Made by a program: the position numbers and the translations under genes
Assembly (NCBI GenBank): GCA_937975715.1
Contig: CALJUA010000064.1
Span: 1-15,486, forward strand
Direction: 5' to 3'
Origin: an uncultured Candidatus Planktophila sp.
Lineage (GTDB): Bacteria > Actinomycetota > Actinomycetes > Nanopelagicales > Nanopelagicaceae
DNA: 15,486 nucleotides
The notes under the pieces: generated by a model
What the model saw: only the letters and a program-made list of their open reading frames with translations
The model's database searches: none
Told to the model about the DNA's origin: nothing
Part shown: positions 14,656 to 15,486 of the stretch, in pieces
Layout: every line of letters begins with the position of its first letter
Position numbering within the stretch: the stretch's first letter is position 1

Positions 14656-14711
14656 CCAATGATAGAGAGCCTTCACTCGCCACACGTTGCGCGAGTGAAG
14701 GCTCTTATTGG
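14656..14711 (+). terminator. Perfect 15-bp hairpin across the start of the methyltransferase gene
   Basis: Bases 14666-14680 are exactly complementary to 14691-14705 around a ten-base loop. Outside it, CCAAT (14656-14660) pairs with ATTGG (14707-14711), enclosing an asymmetric internal loop, so the first two bases of the AUG (14659-14661) are paired. It starts 22 bases after the rplT stop. It is strong enough to act as a terminator, RNA 3'-end barrier or translational block; the 3' flank is only moderately T-rich, so ordinary intrinsic termination is uncertain. Confidence 0.6.
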
Positions 14712-15462
14712 TTCTCGAGGCGTTAAAGAGAGACGGAGCGCAGGCTTCTTTGTTGCAGAGGGATTGCAGGCAGCACGTGAAGCGCTGACTTCTAAGAGCA
14801 CGCCATTTATCAAACATCTCTATGTCACAAATTCCGGTCTCTTAAAATTATCTGACTTTGATCTCAATGAGATTGATGTCGTTGAAGTAACGGACGCAGT
14901 AATGGCTGAAATGACTTCAACTGTTACTCCGCAGGGTGTTCTTGCCCTCTGCGTGCTTCCGCGTCGCGAAATTACAGAACTTTCCACACTCGCGACAAAA
15001 GCTGCAGCTCGAATTGTCTACTTACATGAAATTCAAGATCCAGGAAATGCTGGCACCATCTTGCGCACAGCAGATGCGATGGGTGTCGATGCAGTGATTA
15101 CATCACCCGGTAGCGTAGATATGTATTCTCCGAAGGTGGTGCGTGCAACTGCGGGATCGCTATGGCATCTTCCGCTCTATGAATCAGTTTCCTTTGCAGA
15201 GGTAGCTTCGCTGATTCCAAGCGCTCGACCTCTATTGATGTCATCGCATGCACGTAAATCGATTCTTGATCTGCCTCTTACTGATTCATATATCTCTGTA
15301 TTCGGAAATGAAGCCAGGGGAGTGGATGCAAAAGCTCTTGGCATCTCGCAATCTGACATTACTGAAGTCACTATTCCGATGGCAGGACGTGCTGAAAGCC
15401 TCAATCTCTCAGCGGCCGCTTCAATAGCAATCTTCACGCTTTCTCGAGGGCTCGCAGGTTAG
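14659..15462 (+). CDS. SpoU/TrmH-family RNA 2'-O-methyltransferase
   Basis: SPOUT-class methyltransferase using S-adenosylmethionine, expected to methylate a ribose 2'-hydroxyl in rRNA or tRNA; it resembles RlmB/TsnR-type enzymes. It has 267 residues. An N-terminal substrate-binding domain (SLHSPHVARVKAL, FFVAEGLQAAREAL) precedes the knotted domain, whose three SpoU motifs are all present: DPGNAGTILRTADAMG (from Asp127), VFGNEARGV (Asn217, Glu218) and IPMAGRAESLNLSAAASIA (from Ile239). The exact target base cannot be read. No ribosome-binding site is visible before ATG 14659, and the first 16 codons form a strong hairpin; GTG in frame at 14695 would be a poorer start because it loses conserved residues. 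Its place between rplT and probable pheS is common in Actinobacteria. Confidence 0.92.
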   Translation: MIESLHSPHVARVKALIGSRGVKERRSAGFFVAEGLQAAREALTSKSTPFIKHLYVTNSGLLKLSDFDLNEIDVVEVTDAVMAEMTSTVTPQGVLALCVLPRREITELSTLATKAAARIVYLHEIQDPGNAGTILRTADAMGVDAVITSPGSVDMYSPKVVRATAGSLWHLPLYESVSFAEVASLIPSARPLLMSSHARKSILDLPLTDSYISVFGNEARGVDAKALGISQSDITEVTIPMAGRAESLNLSAAASIAIFTLSRGLAG

Positions 15463-15465
15463 ACT
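15460..15465 (+). promoter_or_regulatory. Probable -10 element for the gene at the right edge
   Basis: TAGACT, identical to the -10 hexamer proposed for infC, lies seven bases before the ATG at 15473 and includes the TAG stop of the methyltransferase gene. It suggests a separate, leaderless transcript. Confidence 0.4.
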
Positions 15466-15472
15466 TCGCTCC

Positions 15473-15486
15473 ATGAATCCAAGTGA
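15473..15486 (+). CDS. First codons of the next gene, probably pheS
   Basis: Only ATG AAT CCA AGT GA (MNPS) is inside the window, too little for identification. Actinobacterial gene order after rplT and the TrmH-type methyltransferase usually continues with pheS-pheT (phenylalanyl-tRNA synthetase). The -10-like hexamer seven bases upstream supports a real start codon here. Confidence 0.4.

Overview
The window is a gene-dense, housekeeping stretch of an actinobacterial chromosome. This reading rests on gene content and order. There is a SufR-SufB-SufD-Rieske-SufC-SufS-SufU-SufT iron-sulfur operon, a MabA/InhA-like fabG-fabI pair, a DUF3099 protein beside SURF1, and an infC-rpmI-rplT-TrmH block leading to a probable pheS. 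GC content is moderate for the phylum, intergenic gaps are very short, genes often overlap by 1-4 bases, and several genes appear to be leaderless. Together these fit a streamlined planktonic actinobacterium such as the freshwater Nanopelagicales (acI) lineage; that placement is inference. I see no mobile element, CRISPR array, tRNA, rRNA or phage gene.

Layout: (1) 1-1858, minus strand: ctaA (heme A synthase) followed by tkt (transketolase, cut by the left edge). (2) 1859-1935: a 77-bp divergent promoter region with a probable SufR operator. (3) 1936-8193, plus strand: the complete SUF operon, mostly with stop/start overlaps. (4) 8204-10090, plus strand: an ABC exporter half-transporter. (5) 10031-11042, minus strand: DUF3099 and SURF1, the latter overlapping the exporter tail-to-tail by 60 bp. 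(6) 11123-13218, plus strand: fabG, fabI and a VanY-type D,D-carboxypeptidase. (7) 13219-14634, plus strand: promoter, structured leader, infC (AUC start), rpmI and rplT. (8) 14659-15462, plus strand: a SpoU/TrmH RNA methyltransferase whose first codons form a very strong hairpin. (9) 15473 to the end: the first codons of a gene that by synteny is probably pheS.

The genes group by function. SUF builds Fe-S clusters, with SufR as the likely autoregulator. CtaA and SURF1 serve aa3-type cytochrome oxidase maturation and flank the SUF block. fabG-fabI carry out the two reductive steps of type II fatty acid elongation. VanY trims peptidoglycan peptides. infC/rpmI/rplT and the methyltransferase serve the ribosome.

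No new protein system is visible. The least explained signals are in the RNA: the infC leader, where a terminator-like hairpin and a Shine-Dalgarno-sequestering helix share bases, and a perfect 15-bp stem (plus an outer 5-bp helix that includes part of the AUG) built into the first codons of the methyltransferase gene.
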